This document shows positions 11,969-24,500 of a DNA stretch of 64,000 nucleotides, in pieces. The stretch spans positions 5,068,781 through 5,132,780 of the forward strand of contig LS997563.1 in the NCBI GenBank assembly GCA_000469685.2. Reading direction: 5' to 3'. The stretch comes from Haemonchus contortus (lineage: Eukaryota; Nematoda; Chromadorea; Rhabditida; Trichostrongylidae). The first letter of the stretch is position 1. Each line of letters starts with the position of its first letter. The position numbers were made by a program, and so were the translations under genes. Under the pieces are notes generated by a model. That model had not been told where the DNA came from, did no database searches, and worked only from the letters and a program-made list of their open reading frames with translations.

Positions 11969-14900
11969 TTGTCACTTCTTTTCTTTTATTTGTAACGTGG
12001 AGTTAACAATATGTGCATGTCCTGTGCTTCAATCAGCCTTATTTAATCGTTAAACAGATCTGAGAAAAGGGCTGTTTGTGCTCTAAGGAGCTCAGAAGTT
12101 GAGAACGGAGAGTCAAAGTACTACAAAGAAATTCTGTTTTAGCGGAAGTGTTTGCTGAACAGCTCATAGGCCATTATATGGGGTGGGGAAATGGATAGTT
12201 TTCGATTTCATAAACGGCTCCTACGAATTCATATTGTGCAGCAGTATTCGGTCGTTGTTTGCGCTTCAACGTCCGCCCCGTTCGCGCTGAATGAGTTTTG
12301 TTTTCATGAATACGCTTTTTACAAATTCTACCACCTCAGCCACTATAGCTTTCCAGCGTCGGAGGCTCTTGTAGCATTTTTTGTTTTGAAATTTCTATTT
12401 TGAGCAAATTGAGCCACGTTGGGTAGCCAGCCTCTTTCAGCTGCTCCGGTTTTGATATGAGTCATCCGAAAAGGTAGGTGATTGAATGAAATGGTGTCGA
12501 TTCGGGATTTTTTCTCTCAGTAGCCTTGCTAGCCACTTCCTTTTACTCATACCAGTCAGCGGTAAGTTCCAGTTCCTCTAATTGTAAGTAACATTTTAGT
12601 AATGCGACGCTATCACTAGGCAGTTTCACCATGAAGCTATCCTTGCAGTGGTTTCGTATTATGAGGCTCTCGTGAAAATATCCGGGGATCTTCTTTTTCA
12701 ACATATCTGAATTGCATATTGCCCTACAACCTGGCAAACTGCCAGATTGATCTGTCAGTGAGTTCCTCCAAATGAGGAACTCCGAATAAGTATCCTGAAC
12801 AGAAGAAGTAGTATAGGCTATAAAGGGAGTGCAAACAAGGAATCACCGCTCGAAAAATCCCATCAGACCACAAACTTCGAATGAACCGACAGAACTATCA
12901 TTGGTTGAGCTCTCCCAAGCCGGGCTGGCAGGTCTGGTTACCTTATAAGTTCTAACCGCAGCAGAAATAATGATTTTTTTTTTATTGATTTCGGAACCTT
13001 TTTTTGAAAGAATTCTGACCTGAATGGAATGAATGATCGTTTACAGTGCATTATCATCTGGGGCTGAGCTGATTCTTTACTGTAAAGTATCACCAAGGTA
13101 ACTGTGATCAACTCATTTCCATCGACCATTTCCCATCTAGCCATACCCCACAGAGTTACGAAAATTTCTCGAAATTGCCTGCTTACTCACTAATATCTGC
13201 AATGCAAATTTCGTTTTGACCATAAAGCCATAGAAACGGAGTGGAATACTAAAGAAGCCTTGGGCAATATAGCATTAGTTATCTCACTAATGGGATAGAA
13301 ATTTAGGAAAACGGTTCTTTCGAGTAGTAAAGAAAGGGTCCCATTACTCAATCTAAGTCAATTATTTTCTGTTACTTTGGATAGGTGGAGAGGATCTCGG
13401 AATTACAGTAGCCCGTCGTTTACAAGCCAGTGCCTTCACCTTACCAGATCTTGATAACCTACGTGGTGTTGGTGGGGGATTCAATCCCCAGTTCATGGGT
13501 GTGAAAGTACCTCCGCAGGTAATGTGTTATTCCCACTTCAACCTATTTACATTGGTACCTTTTTACATCTACTTGTCTCCAGAGAAAAGACTCCGTAGGA
13601 TTTGATAGCATGGGCATGAATCGAACCAGCATTCGATTTCTTCTGGGAAGTATATACGGGAGATCTACTTGATGCGCCACTTGCCGATTCCCCACCTCCA
13701 CCTTCCCCACCCTCCACCAATTAGCATAGCTACTGAACAGTATTCTCGAGTAGGAGTCACCTCTTGAACTGATTGTACCTATAGTGCCATTTGTGAGTAT
13801 ATATAAGTTTATACGACTTAGAACTTTTCTTGAATGCAAACTTTATTCAAGTCTTTCTTTCCTTGGAACTTTGCCAATTTCATCTGGGCGCCGGAGTTGC
13901 AGAATTGCAAAAAATGAATCAGCCTCGTCGTTAGCGATAGTGCAAAGCACTTTTGGCTGCATCATCGTTGACATTTCCGCATATTCAAAACAGAACTAAT
14001 GAAAAACGTACAAAACCAACAGAAACTGGGTGGATTTTGAATAAAAACTCTCACACCGATTGTCTATAGGTGGCCTATTACAGTAGTGAACCCTCAATTT
14101 TTCTAGGACCGATTCAGATCCACGTTACAAATTAAGCTCGAAGCAAAATAGAATAGGGTTAGGGGCTATTTAATTGGAATTTTGTTTCCAGAAGTTCCAA
14201 AACTGTTGGAGAATATAGCGACGTGAATTAGACCTCCTAAGACTCCTCTACATATGTGTGGGTATAACAATCAGAAAACTGACTAAATATTGTAACTATG
14301 TAGAAGTCGAAAAATTAGACGTCAACGCTATGGTTCTCTTAGTAGAATCGGGAAAAATGAAGTAAATGTGGATTGAAGAGTAGGAGCTTCTTCGTCGAGC
14401 TCTAGCCTTACAATCTTAGGAACCAATTGAATCTCAAGCTCTAGCTGGCCTCCAGTTTTATCTGGAGTGGACGGCTTTACTTTCCTGTATGTACTTGCCA
14501 AAAGTTAATCCTTTCCAGCAGCACAAACATTACTTTAATTGTCTCAATAGTGTATTTGAAAGCCGTATCCCTATGGTTCGGTGTCAGGTGGTGAAGACAC
14601 TCGAAAAAAAAACTCGGGTTCTTTCTTATTCAATAAATCAACCATGAGATTTTCTTCCGCTAATCGAGAGGAAAGCAGTGGAGAAACCCTTCACATATCA
14701 TAGATCCTTTCTAAGGTCCAATTGGCAGAAGCGCCAAGTCGGCTTTCCTCCTCTATGATAGCTAAAAGGGCTGAGTAAGACCGAATGCCGCCGGCTTTCC
14801 TCTGGTTTTCGGTCGACTCGTCCCTATTCTCCTTTTGCAACTGCTATGGAACACCAACTGTTTCTTCGCATTCGCTCCGTGGCAGATTTGTCGCGAAAAG

Positions 14901-15209
14901 TCGACGGCAGCGTCAGTATCAGTGTAAGGCACTTTGGGCAACATTTAAAGGCCATTGATCACGGGTGACAGCCGGCTGACTCACTTTGACTCACTCTCTT
15001 CCCATAGTACTAAATCACCCGAAGGATCTGCATCAACAGATATGTTCGAAGTCGGGAGCGCTGGAGTAAACATCTTGAGCACTTCTTCTAACTAGTGGGG
15101 AAGATGCCAGCTATCACCTGCATGGTGTGGGGAACAAAGGTCATTGGGTTTAGAGATTAACGTTCGTCCTTGACTCGCTAATTGGGGTGCGGCTCGTTCC
15201 AGAATTCGA

Positions 15210-15300
15210 TCGTGATTCCATGGGCTGAACAGTTGGTCAAAAGCTCTGTCGATGGAGGAGAAGTGCATGGCGCATCCGTAGGAAGACCTAGGAGCTTCAC
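15210..15300 (+). mobile_element. SINE 3' tail fragment
   Basis: AGAAGTGCATGGCGCATCCG matches the SINE terminal signature, preceded by CGATCGTGATTCCATG, which resembles the body just upstream. No head is seen. Confidence 0.5.
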
Positions 15301-18300
15301 CTGCCCTTCCCAACGTTTTAGTTTGTGAATAAATAATGTTTTTAGCTATTCAGTCAGAACAGAGAGGTAATTTGGCCAAAGTCGGACCAGATGTTGCTGC
15401 CACCATCTGGTCTACGGGATTTTATAGTGGTGGTCCATCTATTAAGGGGCGAAACTTTCTTTTCACCCTGCATACACCGCCATCGGTGTTATCTTGATGT
15501 AGTTTCAGTTTTTCGCCATTCTCATAGGGTTTGTTGGGTTGATAGTCTTGAGCGGGTATTGATTTACTACAGCATTGACTAGTAGAACGCAATAGTAATC
15601 AAGTCCGTCGGTCATTTCGTCGTTGTGGTGTCTTTTTGCTTTCACTTTGCCGTCGTCGAGAAAAACAGCTCAACTCGCAACTGTTCAATAGTAGTGGGTA
15701 GTCGCAAATAACACAAATCACATGTGGGACATCAATGTGAGGTTAGCTGTGGGTGACTTTCGCCAACGACGTCTTTATGGGATTGCATAGAAGGGTAGAC
15801 TGGTTGGCTGGCTGGTTGGCTGTCTAGAGCACCTACACACACATGTTTTCGTCGAAGGAACCCCGATTGTTTTCACATTGTTTACTTCAGAGTCACATTG
15901 ACAACAACATCCTTTGGCCATCAAGGTTGGCTTGTCACATTGATTATACATAGCACCAAGCAAGAGGAAGATGGAAAATAAATGAATTTTGCAACTGTAG
16001 CTAGATATTCTCCCATGTTACCGTACTACTTCTTGGGGGAGTTGCGAAATCGTTTCCGGGTGATTTCTCTTTGGACCCTAATTATACGAAATTGATGGTT
16101 TCTATGGGGGAAGGCCTGGTTTTTCTGTTGTTGGTAATCATAGCACTGCTCTAAATGATTCGGAAACCAGACCAACCGGTTAGGCTTTTGCAAAAACCGA
16201 TGACTCGGTAGGACTCGAGACTGAGGCATTGGGTGATGAATTCAGTGGAATGAGCAGAGGGCTGGGAATGAAAATGATTGATTACTATATCGCGGGTTAA
16301 TATAGAATCATCATAACAACTTTATCATTTTACGGGTGGTTCACTTCATAACAAATAGTGGTTGTCGGTCCTGTAGAAGCAAATATCTGTGCCTATCTTC
16401 AGTCGAGTTTTGTTGTCGAAACGACCGCCTGTCAGCTTATTCGTTGCCTTTCTGTTCTCTGATGATACTGTGGTTTTATTTCCTTTCCGAGAGAGAATTT
16501 ACCAGAGAAATTCCACAATTATTTGTTCTTTGTTGATGTTCCGGCAAGGTCTTTTTACTTTCTTGAACTTATTTAGGCCTCTTTATTGGAAAAAACGGAC
16601 TTGCCTGAAGTTATTTCAGGAGAGACGCAACGGTTAAAGGCGCTGTCTCCAAATTAGAGTGTCCCTGAGATCGATTCCAACCCTATTCCTATCCGACCGA
16701 CTGATTATTGTCTCCTTTTTTTGGTCTTCAATACCTGATTTGGTGTGGGAATGTTGACCAACTGGCCAATCTTTCTTCTTGGACCAGCTATTAACTCCAT
16801 CGAAATCTGCTGGGCAGGGCTAGCAAGTGAATCGGCATAAATCGGGTGCCAGAGTTGAGCAGCTCCTACCTGATGATTAAATGCCAAGCATATTTACCAG
16901 AACATTCGATTTCAACTCCAAAGCGGAAATTACCTTTCTCTGTGCCGGGGAAGGAGGCTGACAACACAGAGTGCTTCTAAACTTCTTGTTTACTTCTAGG
17001 CGAGACTTGTCGATGTACATCGAAAATCACCAGAAGTGCTTACCCATTGATTTTGCTCCTTGAGAACGATTAGCATTTTATTGCTGTTTTGTTTTTCGAT
17101 TTCTTCTTGGGTCCCTGAATATCGATCTACAGCATTAGAAACTGCTGCATGATTTTTTAGTGAACATAAAAGTATGGGAAGAAACTGCGACAGGGCAGTA
17201 AAGACCTTCATAAGTTAACAAAAGCAGTTGCCTCGAAAGGAGAGCTGAATATATTATTTATTATTTATTTATTTTATTTGTTACTATTTTTAGCCACCAA
17301 GCCGATAAAAAATTCATTTGATATCGCTGGTTACTCATGTTTTCATTAAAGGGCATTTGATGAGATAAAGTCGGAATCCTTCTATCGAAGCGATTGGATC
17401 TTTGGTTTCTTTCCAACTCCTTCCGCTATTTTTCTCTTTTCCTCACCCTGATGTGCTTTAAAAGGAAATATCTCTGAAAAATGCTCCAGGACTTGGATAG
17501 ATTATTTCATTATAAACATTAAGCCACCAGATGCCACTGACCCAACTGTCTGCCACTTGATACTTCTGTAGGCAAAACCTTGAGAGGCGTAAACACTGCT
17601 CTCTGAGAGAGTTCAGAGGCATTTGATCAGTACTAGCAATTGAAGGGAACGACCAGCACGACATGACAAAAATTTAGTTTTTTTTAGTTTAATACCACAT
17701 ACTTGAGCCTGAAAGGTTGTTTAAAAAACGTTCAACGAGCTGAGAGATCCTGCTGTGACTCACTGGACTTCAACAATCCCGTTCCATGCCTTGACTGAGA
17801 CTGTAGTGGGCGGCCTGGAGGGAGAATTCAAAGGTAACCTAAGGTACATTTAAAGTCTCAAGTTCTACTCCCTTTCGAGGTTATATAGGTCAAGTCATCT
17901 TCTTCTAGTATCATCTTTGCAGATTATAGCACCGAGTTAAGTACATACAAAACTAGGTGCTTCCCAGAAGGGTTGTCCACAGTGGTTTATGGGCGGGGAC
18001 TCTTGATGAGACAGTTGACAGTTGCCCCAAGGACTCTAGTGTGGTCGTAGTGTTTATCGGATGCCGTTCAATAGAAAAGGGTGTGGTGGGGCAACAACCA
18101 TCCAGCTGTGGAGGAATTTGACCCAACTCCAACTTCTTAGGAGCCCGGGGGCTATCGTGGTCAAGGAAAAGAAATTCTCATCAGGTTTTTCCTGACGATC
18201 GGCTCAACCTATTCGGATAAATACTGTTAGTATCCCTACTAACTTAGATTACAGTGTAAGAAGCTCGAAAACGTGACGAAAGGGTCAAAAAGCCTACGAG

Positions 18301-19147
18301 GCATAAAATGTTCCGAAAAAAATCACTAGGCTTCTGAAAATTTTTAGTCTGTACGAGAAGAAACCTTGAGGAATGCGCTGGGAAGGAGTTTTTCGAACTG
18401 CTCTCTGAAAAAAGGCTAATCCACGAACTTCTGTCCTCAAAACCGGTTCAGTAAGAGAGAGCGGTGAAGATTCGTTGAAGTTTTTTTAAAGGAGCGCCAT
18501 TCTGAAAGGTAAACACCACTGTGTCAGGCGTGAGGCTAGCACCTATTCTGCCCGATCGTTGTCGAAAATAAGCGGTTATATGCGACACTTCTATGAAGTG
18601 GTGGGAACGCTGACACCCGAAAGAAGGCCTTCGAGAATCGATCGAATCAAACGACAATCTACATTGTAGCTATCTGAAAGAACAAGCTGATTGAAATCAA
18701 TCGGCTGATCATTTCGAAGGGTCTGGAAAAAAGCTCCGCCTTCAAATATCAACAGACAGGCCTTGTCAAGGGTACTTTGGTTTTTTTCCGTGTTAGGGAA
18801 GGAAGGCGGACACTGTACTAGGGTCAGGGCGACATCGGATATTGAGAAACAGCGTCTTCGTTGCAAAAGGCCCACCAGTCAGTTAATAGAAATGAATACG
18901 GGGCTCAAAGTCAGGATGTTCCGCCCACCTAGGTTACCCGATTGGAGTGTCGAAGTAGCAAGCGACACCTGGAATTGAATCAGAAAGGGCATGGAAAGAG
19001 CGAAACTGAGACTAGAGAAGTAAAACCATTGAGAACAATCCTATGATACCACTGGATGTGAGAAGATTTTGATAAGGAGGAGTTGGCCCAGATTTTTTGG
19101 GAATAAAAAGCAGTTGAGCGTATTTTCTGCATTGCTGATCACGAAGA

Positions 19148-19422
19148 TGGCTGGTGGTGCAGTGGTAAAGGCGCATTATCACACACCCATGGACTGGGGA
19201 ACAAATCCCAGACCGATATCCGAATAGCTAACTAAGACTTCCATTCCTCCGAGATCGTTTATTTGGTTACTCATCTTGAGGATAAAAGCACTGGTCTATA
19301 CATTGGCTACTGACCGTAAACGATTGCTTCTTTAAAACATGCATTCAAAACACCACTACCGTCCCGAACAGAAGCCGAATTCGTGGCGCATCAATGAGCG
19401 GGATTGATCACAGAAGGAATTC
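19148..19422 (+). mobile_element. tRNA-derived SINE copy
   Basis: The A-box TGGTGCAGTGG is perfect. The B-box is decayed to GGAACAAATCC. The body shows GAGGATAAAAGCACTGGTC, ATGCATTCAAAACACCACTA and GTGGCGCATCA, with GCGGGATTGATCA near the end. Confidence 0.78.
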
Positions 19423-20127
19423 AACATTTGTCCTTTTATGCTGATCGGATTCTGTCGTGAGGAGGACCTCGTTGAATTAGAGAACCAACGTGCTTCCTCA
19501 TGATTTACAGCAAACGGAAATCGGAACAGCGGGTCTCATGACGTCTGGAAGCTGCCGACAAAGTGCTGAACCCCCTAAAAACCACAAAAAGAACGATGGG
19601 GGCACTCGGGAGACAACAACTACGTTTTTAGCTGCAATCCAGACTCCACCAACATGCCCTTCATGGTCGGCTTGTTTACCTTCATCCCATTAATACTTGA
19701 CGGCAGCACGTTCTCCCATCAACAACAACCAATGCAGGCATCCACCACTCCCATGTCCTTCCCTCTAGTTCTCACGTGGCGTTGTCATTTTGCTGGTGGT
19801 TTTTCTTTACCAAATGGGATGGGAAGGGGGACAGCACCCAAAACTGTTCTGATTCTCTTTCGTAGTCTCGGCATTTGTTGCATTCAATAGGTGTAATTAT
19901 TCAAATCCCTCCGAACCCTCCGAAGTACTACGCGGTTTGGCATTTATAGCAATGACATTCGACTACCTCATTATACAGTCACAATCGGCATTTTCAAGTG
20001 TAGCATCGTGCGCTTTCTGCACGGGCAACTGTACCCATTTGGGTCCTGAATTCAAGTTTTGCAAACAACCTCCCACCCACACCGTCAGACGAAATGTTAC
20101 GGGCGACGTGACCTTTGTTGTCTTGCA

Positions 20128-20445
20128 TTAAATCACTTTCTTTACAATGTTGTCACTAGGAAGGAATTCCACTTTACCAGTTCCATCTGCCAATGTCGAA
20201 AATTCTTCCTCAATATGACTCAGACGCGGAAAAAATTCCCAGATGCCATGTCGAAATGTCACCCAAGCGAGGTCCCACGTCTTTATCGCCTTCGCCCTTT
20301 CCGGAGTAGTGAACAACAGTCCCCTCCTACCCCGGACCTCCTTTATTACCCAGATCCGATTCGGTTTGACACTTTGGTACAGGTATACTGCGAGGCACTT
20401 ATCATCAGTCTGTTCATTCACTCCCGTGCACGGCAAGTTCCCCAC
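20128..20445 (-). CDS. Hypothetical open frame in the GC-rich aquaporin upstream region
   Basis: The minus strand has 105 codons with protein-like composition, including VYLYQSVKPNRIWVIKEV and PRLSHIEEEFSTLADG. A weak acceptor (CCTCGCAG) lies near 20388. Overlapping plus-strand frames of 86 and 144 codons are also open, so GC content alone may explain the lack of stops. Confidence 0.22.
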   Translation of the reverse strand: MGNLPCTGVNEQTDDKCLAVYLYQSVKPNRIWVIKEVRGRRGLLFTTPERAKAIKTWDLAWVTFRHGIWEFFPRLSHIEEEFSTLADGTGKVEFLPSDNIVKKVI

Positions 20446-20744
20446 TCTTTTATTGCTGTGTTTACCCTGTGTATGCGCTCGCTACTATTATGATTTTCCA
20501 TAATAATAGGTTCGAGTAGTGACTAGAATAGAGGGACAACCTTGATCTGCGACCCTCGTACTCTTCCGGGAGCCACTATTCATCTCTATCGGCCAACCGC
20601 CCCGTCAAACGGCTGGCTGGACCTCATCGTCGCAGCGAGCGATGCGTAATAGCGATGCCGTGAACCTCCCAAACCGTGAACTTCCTGATCCAGGATGATC
20701 CCGGTCAAGGATAGACAAAAGTCAATCCGCTTTGCTGTTGGTTC

Positions 20745-20790
20745 GATAAACAACTGTTGCAATTAGCCCATTGTGTACTTATTGTTTATC
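20745..20790. promoter_or_regulatory. Inverted pair of GATAAACA sites upstream of the aquaporin
   Basis: GATAAACA lies at 20745-20752 and its reverse complement TGTTTATC at 20783-20790, about 0.8 kb before the ATG. A further TGTTTATC occurs at 24212-24219 in intron 4, and TGTTTAC, the core DAF-16/FOXO site of nematodes, at 21762-21768 in intron 1. The octamer joins a GATA core to a forkhead-like core. Intestinal GATA factors and FOXO are known to act on nematode intestinal genes; that they act here is inference. Confidence 0.3.
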
Positions 20791-21518
20791 AAAATATACA
20801 ACCCTCTTGCTCAGGCAACTTGGTAATTTACTGATTCTCTGGAGCTTGCAACATTTTCAATAGGTGTCAGTCAGTGTGAAATCGGTAGCTATGTCTGCCT
20901 TTCATGGCAATTTGGCGTTGTGCCAAGCCAAGAAGGGGCGTGGCCGTCAGTCACAACCAACAACAATCGCCTCGCGTGCTAGTAAACAGCGCGGACGTTG
21001 CACTCACAACGTCCACCATCTGTTTCTATCAATCACACCCAGTCTGATCTACGTCCACGACGCTGCTTTGTCCAATTTGTGCCTTTGTAATGTCAGCCGA
21101 GGTCCTGGACGAGGTTCAGGAGGTGAAGGTCCAGTAGGTTCACCTCATCTTCGACCACCTGGCCTCCTAAAGAGCCCATGCACTAGGGCGTGATCGTCGA
21201 GTGGCTGCATAGCGTGAGAGCGCATGAAGGCTTCTATCACGAAAACAACCATCAAAGCAAAAACAACCACCCGTCCCCGTCAGCTATGAGCTCTTAGGTA
21301 CCTCGTGCTCTCTATCCTCCGATAACTTCCTCCCTTAATCTCCTCCTTTGATTTGCCCCTCATTCTTGCCACTTGGGTATTTGTGCTCGTTTACACTTCC
21401 TTTTCTCGTCATTGGCCTCCTATCGCTTTCGCTCATCTCTTAATCTGTCGTCATCGATTTTGAGTCGTTCATTTTGCTCGATGAGTAGGCTTCAGAGCTC
21501 CTATTGTCGCCGTTATCC

Positions 21519-21538
21519 GTCTTTTCCGTTACTACCAG
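21519..21538 (+). promoter_or_regulatory. Possible trans-splice or 5' UTR splice acceptor before the aquaporin ATG
   Basis: A pyrimidine-rich stretch ends in CCAG at 21538, 13 nt before the aquaporin ATG. Nematode genes often have a spliced-leader acceptor this close to the start codon. The tract is interrupted and differs from the ideal TTTTCAG, so a cis-spliced 5' UTR intron, or no splice at all, remains possible. Confidence 0.4.
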
Positions 21539-21551
21539 TAAATATTTAGAT

Positions 21552-24500
21552 ATGGATAAATTACGTCAGAAGATGCACATCAGAAACGAGCTGGGGCGGG
21601 CCCTGATAGCCGAATTCATGGGCACAGCCCTGTTACTGGTAAGCCTTTGACTTTACCGTAATTCTCTGAAGTTGATCGAGTAAATAACTGCTGCTAGAAG
21701 TAGCTACAGGGAGCTATCGTTATGCTTTGATTCACATCGTTAGTGAGAAACAGTGGCTGGCTGTTTACCCGTCACCCACACACACACACACAGTGGCAAT
21801 GATATGCTGCCGTTTTGATGCCTTCCCAATGCGTAAAATTCATGAACCAGCTGCAACGGACGGACGTTGGCCTCTCGGGTCGCCAGACACCCCACCCGGC
21901 AGCCGTTGCAAACGACCAACGCCACGCCACATTATGCTGAGCTTCCAGCCCAATCCGTCCCCGGGTCCCGTCCCTATTGGCATTCGAAAGACCATCACAA
22001 ATGGGTCGCTATTATCTGGCTGGTCGAGTCTCATGAGATAATGGATGGCACGTGTAGCTAAAGTAGCTCAAGGGACTTGTCAGTCTAGCAAAACAACAGA
22101 AGTGCTCCAGTGGAAGGAGGTGGGAGAAGTGCTGCCCAAGTCCGGGTAATCTTCATCCCAAGAGGCAGTGCCTGTGCTCAAGGTTCAAACATCAAGAAAA
22201 ACAACCCTTCACCTTAATATGTCCTTTTCAGCTGATCGGTAACTGTGTTGTTGCCCAAAGTGTGCTACCACGTCCAAAACTGAATGAAATGATCGGAATA
22301 AACGTCGGTTTCGGTTTGGCCATCGCTTTCGGTGTTGCCATATCGGCAAAGATCTCAGGTGAGTATTCTTTCAAAACTTCTTGGGAACCACAGAGCCAGA
22401 ATGATCTGACTGGACCTTTCAAAACTATGCTGTAGATGGTGGTTACCCTTCCCGGATCAATACTAAGACATAGTAAACGGAGAAGATCGTAAATGCGAAG
22501 GACTTAGGAGATGACTGGGTGACCTTCACCGTAGGAGAAACTGAATAGGGTCGATTCAGCGCATACACGAAACAATAGGGGAGAGACCAATGAATAAGGT
22601 TTCCACATTCGATGTGGAAAGTTCATCATTCGAAATGAGGGTATGCCGGTGAAACCAGTAGGAAACCAGTATACAGTATACGTGGGAGCTATGGATCGGT
22701 ATAATTGGAGGGTGGGAGTACTGTGGAATGGTGTAAGTGGGTGTTGCGGTTTTTGAGGGCGTTTTTGTTTTTAGCACCGAATGAACTCTCTATGATGTCA
22801 TTTTCTCCCTGGGAAGAGGTGTGGATGGGAGAAAAAGAAACGAAAAAAAGGGAAAGCTAGACATGCAAGGGGAAGTAAGAGAATAAGGGCCAGCTCAGCT
22901 GTCAGGGTACCTGAAAGACGAGGAGTCTGGCCTAAAACTTTCGGGCGACTTTTAGGGGAGGTTCTCGGTCCTCAGAGTCACTATGAATTCCGGGCAGTAC
23001 TGTTTTTTTGTACTGGAGTTCCTGGGTGATTTGACGAGATCGATAAAGTTGTTTTCCCAGAAAAATCAGTAGGGAAAGTGGTTTTTAATTGCTTTTGAAA
23101 TGCGAGGAATGTGTTTCTCCTTGAGAGCACTTGGGAACCTTTTCATTGCCTTCTATTTGGTAAATGTTTTCGGCGATTAACGTCGTCGTTCTGTGTTACG
23201 GCGTTTATACGCCAAGGTCGTCAGCACATTAAAAGCTTTTGCAGGAGGTCATATCAATCCGGCTGTGTCGCTGATGTTCATGAGCTTCCGCCAGCTGGCC
23301 CCAGTCCGTTTCATCCTCTACACGATCGCCCAGACCCTTGGAGCTTTAGTCGGCGCAGCTTTGGCATATGCTCTATACCATGGTGAGTTCTGAACAGCTC
23401 CCATCTACCCGCTGGGCAGACCACCCAAGTTTCAACACATTACTACTTCCAGAGGCAATCAACAATTTCGACGGAGGAATCCGAGCGGTTATTGGACCAA
23501 AGGCAACCGCGGGCATTTTCGCTTCCTACCCAGCCAATCATTTGGGTCTTTTCGGAGGACTCATTGACCAGGTTCGCATGTTGCCATCTTTTCGGGGGAG
23601 GGGGACCCATCCGTTGTTGTTTATAGTGTCTGCAGTGCGCAACTGCGTGCAACGATCTCATCTCATTAGTGACCCGCCGACCTCCTCGCCAATCGCATCG
23701 TCACGCCCGTCTCTCGCTCGGTGGTTGTTGAAATTACCCCGTTTCCGGGGTAGACGAGGTCGCTATCAGCAGGGTTCCATTAGTACATCGTCAGGTAGCT
23801 ACCAAGGGAGAATTCATTAAACACAGAACTGGTAGCCTTTTAAAACGATCATGCAAAGTTCCCAGGCTTTTACCAGCTTACTACTGGACCCTTACTAGTA
23901 TAGAACCTCATTTAACTCATCTATTTTGTGCTTACCACAATGGCACACGGAAATGAAAATGGGCTCCCAGATCTTTGCTCGACTGTCTGCAGCCGTCCCG
24001 TCAACACAACGGAGCCTAATTATCGTTAAGGCATGAATTGCTGGTTACGATGTCTCCCTAGCAACCTGCCCGATCGGGAATCACCTATGCTGGGCTGTGT
24101 AAATGACCAGATTAGATACCTATTAGCTTGCAAAGTAATGAACGGAAGAGACTAATTGCAAGCTTCGAAATAGCTGTCACGCGGTTCCCATCGAACCCCC
24201 AAGCCAAGAGCTGTTTATCTGAGATTAGATCCTCAGAATGAACTTTTTGTTTTCCATACTACTTAATTACTTAAGGGATCACATTTCAGATTATCGCCAC
24301 GGCTGTATTCTGTTTCTTGATCGCCCATATTACGGACAAGAGAAACTCCTACCCAACATGGCTTCAACCTCTACTCGTAAGTTTGGGAGGTTTGTGTTCT
24401 CCTGTGGGATAGAGCTGATTTGGGTCTTTCAGGTTGGACTATCCTTCGTTGCTGTCGGAACCGCTTTCGGATTCAACTGCGGATATCCCTGTAATCCTGC

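Larger units (their letters stand above)
10801..19147. other. No supported gene; one SINE and one SINE tail
   Basis: Apart from the SINE at 11691 and the tail at 15210, only short frames are seen. Worn SINE-like heads may lie near 13430-13500, 13600-13690 (minus) and 16620-16690. An AT-rich TTTA-type stretch lies at about 17250-17290. Confidence 0.45.
19423..21518. other. GC-rich upstream region of the aquaporin
   Basis: GC content by eye is well above that of the rest of the window. Overlapping frames on both strands are a likely by-product. The inverted GATAAACA pair lies here. It may hold the promoter and 5' UTR exons, which cannot be placed from sequence alone. Confidence 0.5.

Noticed and set aside
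20864..21193. 109-codon plus-strand frame upstream of the aquaporin
   Set aside because: Low-complexity Gly/Pro/Arg ending, no splice context; likely a by-product of high GC.
23368..23820. 150-codon plus-strand frame overlapping aquaporin exons
   Set aside because: It is in the wrong frame for the channel and reads through introns 3 and 4.
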